Assembly (NCBI GenBank): GCA_018902765.1
Contig: JAHIQC010000038.1
Location: 1-6,400 of the forward strand
DNA length: 6,400 bases
Direction: 5' to 3'
From: Actinomycetota bacterium
Lineage (GTDB): Bacteria > Actinomycetota > Coriobacteriia > Anaerosomatales > JAHIQC01
Shown here: piece after piece, positions 5,827 to 6,400 of the stretch
Position numbering within the stretch: position 1 is the first letter of the stretch
How the letters are laid out: every line of letters begins with the position of its first letter
Translations under genes and position numbers: made by a program
Notes under the pieces: generated by a model
Database searches by the model: none
What the model saw: only the letters and a program-made list of their open reading frames with translations
Told to the model about the DNA's origin: nothing

Positions 5827-6400
5827 TCGCGTGACTCAAGTAGGCGATCAACTGTCTCCCTGTCGATCGCCGCCAGGAATTCTTCGACGCACATCGCATC
5901 AAACTGCACGTCAGCCAGATCTCTCAGTTCAGTACATGCCGCTTCATAAGTCAGAGCCCCACGGTATGCCCTACTGGACGTCATCGCGTCGAAGCTGTCA
6001 GCAACCGCCAAGACCCTAGCACCAAGAGGGATGTCCGTCCCAGGCATTCCTGCGGGATAACCGCATCCATCCATGCGCTCATGGTGGGACTGGATGAGAG
6101 GCACAGAGTCCTCCAGGAATTCGATTCCAGCCAGAATCTCAGCAGCCCTTACTGGATGATTGCGAATCAAGCAATACTCGTCCGGCGAGAGTGCCGAGGG
6201 CTTGCATAGCATCTCAGAATCCAGCGCAACCTTGCCAATGTCGTGAAGCAGGGCAGCCCACTCCACCTGCTGACGCTCAAGATCCGAAAGAGCCAACCGA
6301 TTACAGATAAGACGCGCATACCACGCCACGCGCTCTGAATGTCCTCGCGTGTATGAATCCTTGGCCTCAATCGCGGTTACAAGCGAGCGTACCGTTTCGC
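5802..6400 (-). CDS. HD-GYP domain protein, probable cyclic-di-GMP phosphodiesterase (5' end outside window)
   Basis: The frame is open to the window edge, so the N-terminus is missing. The 198 visible residues begin with an uninterrupted HD-GYP domain. Every expected motif is present: AIEAKDSYTRGHSERV (H20 of the visible part), HDIGK (52-56), NHP (H81), HHE (105-107), GCGYP (111-115) and ADSFDAM (133-139). The family hydrolyses cyclic-di-GMP to pGpG and GMP using a two- or three-metal site, and all the metal ligands appear intact. The missing upstream part probably carries a sensor or membrane region. The stop lies 25 bp inside the next gene, so the two are likely co-translated. Any GTG near 6329 is internal and not the true start, because conserved domain residues lie upstream of it. 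Confidence 0.92.
   Translation of the reverse strand, partial: ETVRSLVTAIEAKDSYTRGHSERVAWYARLICNRLALSDLERQQVEWAALLHDIGKVALDSEMLCKPSALSPDEYCLIRNHPVRAAEILAGIEFLEDSVPLIQSHHERMDGCGYPAGMPGTDIPLGARVLAVADSFDAMTSSRAYRGALTYEAACTELRDLADVQFDAMCVEEFLAAIDRETVDRLLESREWTTQWQA

Noticed and set aside
5507..5902. 131-codon minus-strand frame across the HD-GYP and membrane HD junction
   Set aside because: It is a shadow frame across two well-supported overlapping genes, rich in Arg, Cys and Trp and without domain signals.

Overview
The window carries eight protein genes, seven on the minus strand and one on the plus strand. The DNA is moderately GC-rich, with GTG and TTG starts in use. The right-hand operon joins an HD-GYP protein, a membrane HD protein and a DUF5317 protein. 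That combination suggests a Gram-positive or deep-branching bacterium, most likely an actinobacterium (Coriobacteriia-like). This is an inference from gene content only, and confidence is low. No rRNA, intact tRNA, CRISPR array, integrase or transposase gene was found.

Left part (1-2600): an accessory-looking run of four small minus-strand genes with gaps of about 65-150 bp. In transcription order these are a six-helix membrane protein of unknown function (2532-1888), a 67-residue four-cysteine zinc-ribbon protein (1823-1620), a protein of about 333 residues of unknown function whose C-terminus looks HicB-like (1472-471), and a HicA-like small protein (396-103). The last two look like a toxin-antitoxin-type pair with an unusually large partner. 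Several gaps hold imperfect hairpins. The clearest is a 65-nt leader palindrome (2535-2599) that would hide the ribosome-binding site of the membrane protein gene.

Middle (2600-3004): about 400 bp without a convincing gene. It contains a degenerate minus-strand copy of the 3' half of an initiator-tRNA-like sequence (about 2739-2790), possibly the scar of an integration event. On the plus strand follows a membrane-anchored NERD-domain protein with a C-terminal topoisomerase-type zinc finger (3005-4027).

Right part (4061-6400): a tightly overlapping minus-strand operon. An apparently active HD-GYP phosphodiesterase domain, cut by the window edge, overlaps a polytopic membrane protein with a degenerate HD-GYP-like C-terminus. 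That gene overlaps a DUF5317 membrane protein by an ATGA junction. The arrangement suggests a cyclic-di-GMP-linked membrane signalling unit in which one HD protein degrades the nucleotide and the other may only sense or bind. The operon converges on the NERD gene across a 33-bp gap with no recognisable intrinsic terminator.
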